A stretch of DNA of 22,615 bases from JBHPGW01 sp042569785 (GTDB taxonomy: Bacteria; Planctomycetota; Phycisphaerae; Sedimentisphaerales; Anaerobacaceae), in the NCBI GenBank assembly GCA_042569785.1, contig JBHPGW010000043.1:1-22615 (forward strand). The letters are read 5' to 3'. Below the pieces are notes generated by a model. The model was not told where the DNA came from and did not search any database. It saw nothing but the letters and a program-made list of their open reading frames with translations. Made by a program: the position numbers and the translations under genes. Shown one piece after another: positions 22,581 through 22,615 of the stretch (within the stretch, counting starts at the first letter, position 1; each line of letters starts with the position of its first letter).

Positions 22581-22615
22581 TTCCGCGAGCTACGCAGCAG
22601 GAACCAAGTCCAATC
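22581..22615. repeat. 35-base exact inverted copy of 18524-18558
   Basis: The last 35 bases are the exact reverse complement of 18524-18558 from the NuoE-NuoF gene. The match stops at 22581, where the minus strand continues with propeller-gene sequence. On the minus strand the NuoE-NuoF piece is in frame with the propeller fragment. The match may extend beyond the window. Confidence 0.9.

Overview
The window looks like chromosomal DNA from an anaerobic member of the Planctomycetota, probably close to Phycisphaerae or Sedimentisphaerales. This is inferred from several PQQ-like propeller proteins with W-P-x-F/W-R-G motifs, an NHL protein with a C-G-C-C-N-P motif, and many iron-sulfur proteins with no oxygen-respiration genes. 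No rRNA, tRNA or CRISPR array was seen.

Left part (1-5762). The first 47 bases carry two copies of a 20-base repeat that resembles the end of an IS21-type insertion sequence. A hot-dog acyl-CoA thioesterase follows, then HPr and enzyme I of the phosphotransferase system behind a clear sigma-70 promoter. Next is an archease and RtcB RNA-ligase pair (RNA repair or splicing). Two minus-strand genes come after: a small lipoprotein that seems to start at ATT, and an exported protein that is only the C-terminal half of an alpha/beta hydrolase.

Middle and right part (5846-21816). Twelve tightly packed plus-strand genes, most overlapping by 1-11 bases, lie behind one promoter (TTGTAA-N17-TACAAT). 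In order: eight-blade PQQ-like propeller; N-terminal half of a GT-B glycosyltransferase; ABC ATPase; ten-helix FtsX/YbbP-type permease; second PQQ-like propeller; Cys-rich NHL propeller; 76-aa membrane protein with four cysteines; twin-arginine ferredoxin; NosR/NapH-like membrane polyferredoxin; PQQ-like propeller with three membrane helices; NuoE-NuoF (HydC-HydB) fusion; and a fusion of a 2Fe-2S domain, a GltD-like flavin domain lacking its NAD(P)H-binding part, and a NuoG-like Fe-S end. There is a complete NADH-oxidising Fe-S relay but no hydrogenase, molybdenum or quinone-reducing catalytic subunit. The working hypothesis is a membrane redox device that takes electrons from NADH to the polyferredoxin and on to the cell envelope, with propellers and an ABC module on the outer face. 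This is the best candidate for an undescribed system here.

Right end (21817-22615). A further PQQ-like gene starts at 21907 and breaks at about 22245-22250. Beyond that point the sequence codes, on the minus strand, for a later part of a similar gene. The final 35 bases are an exact inverted copy of 18524-18558 inside the NuoE-NuoF gene. These two joins look like a chimeric contig end or a rearrangement, so the last ~370 bases should be used with caution.
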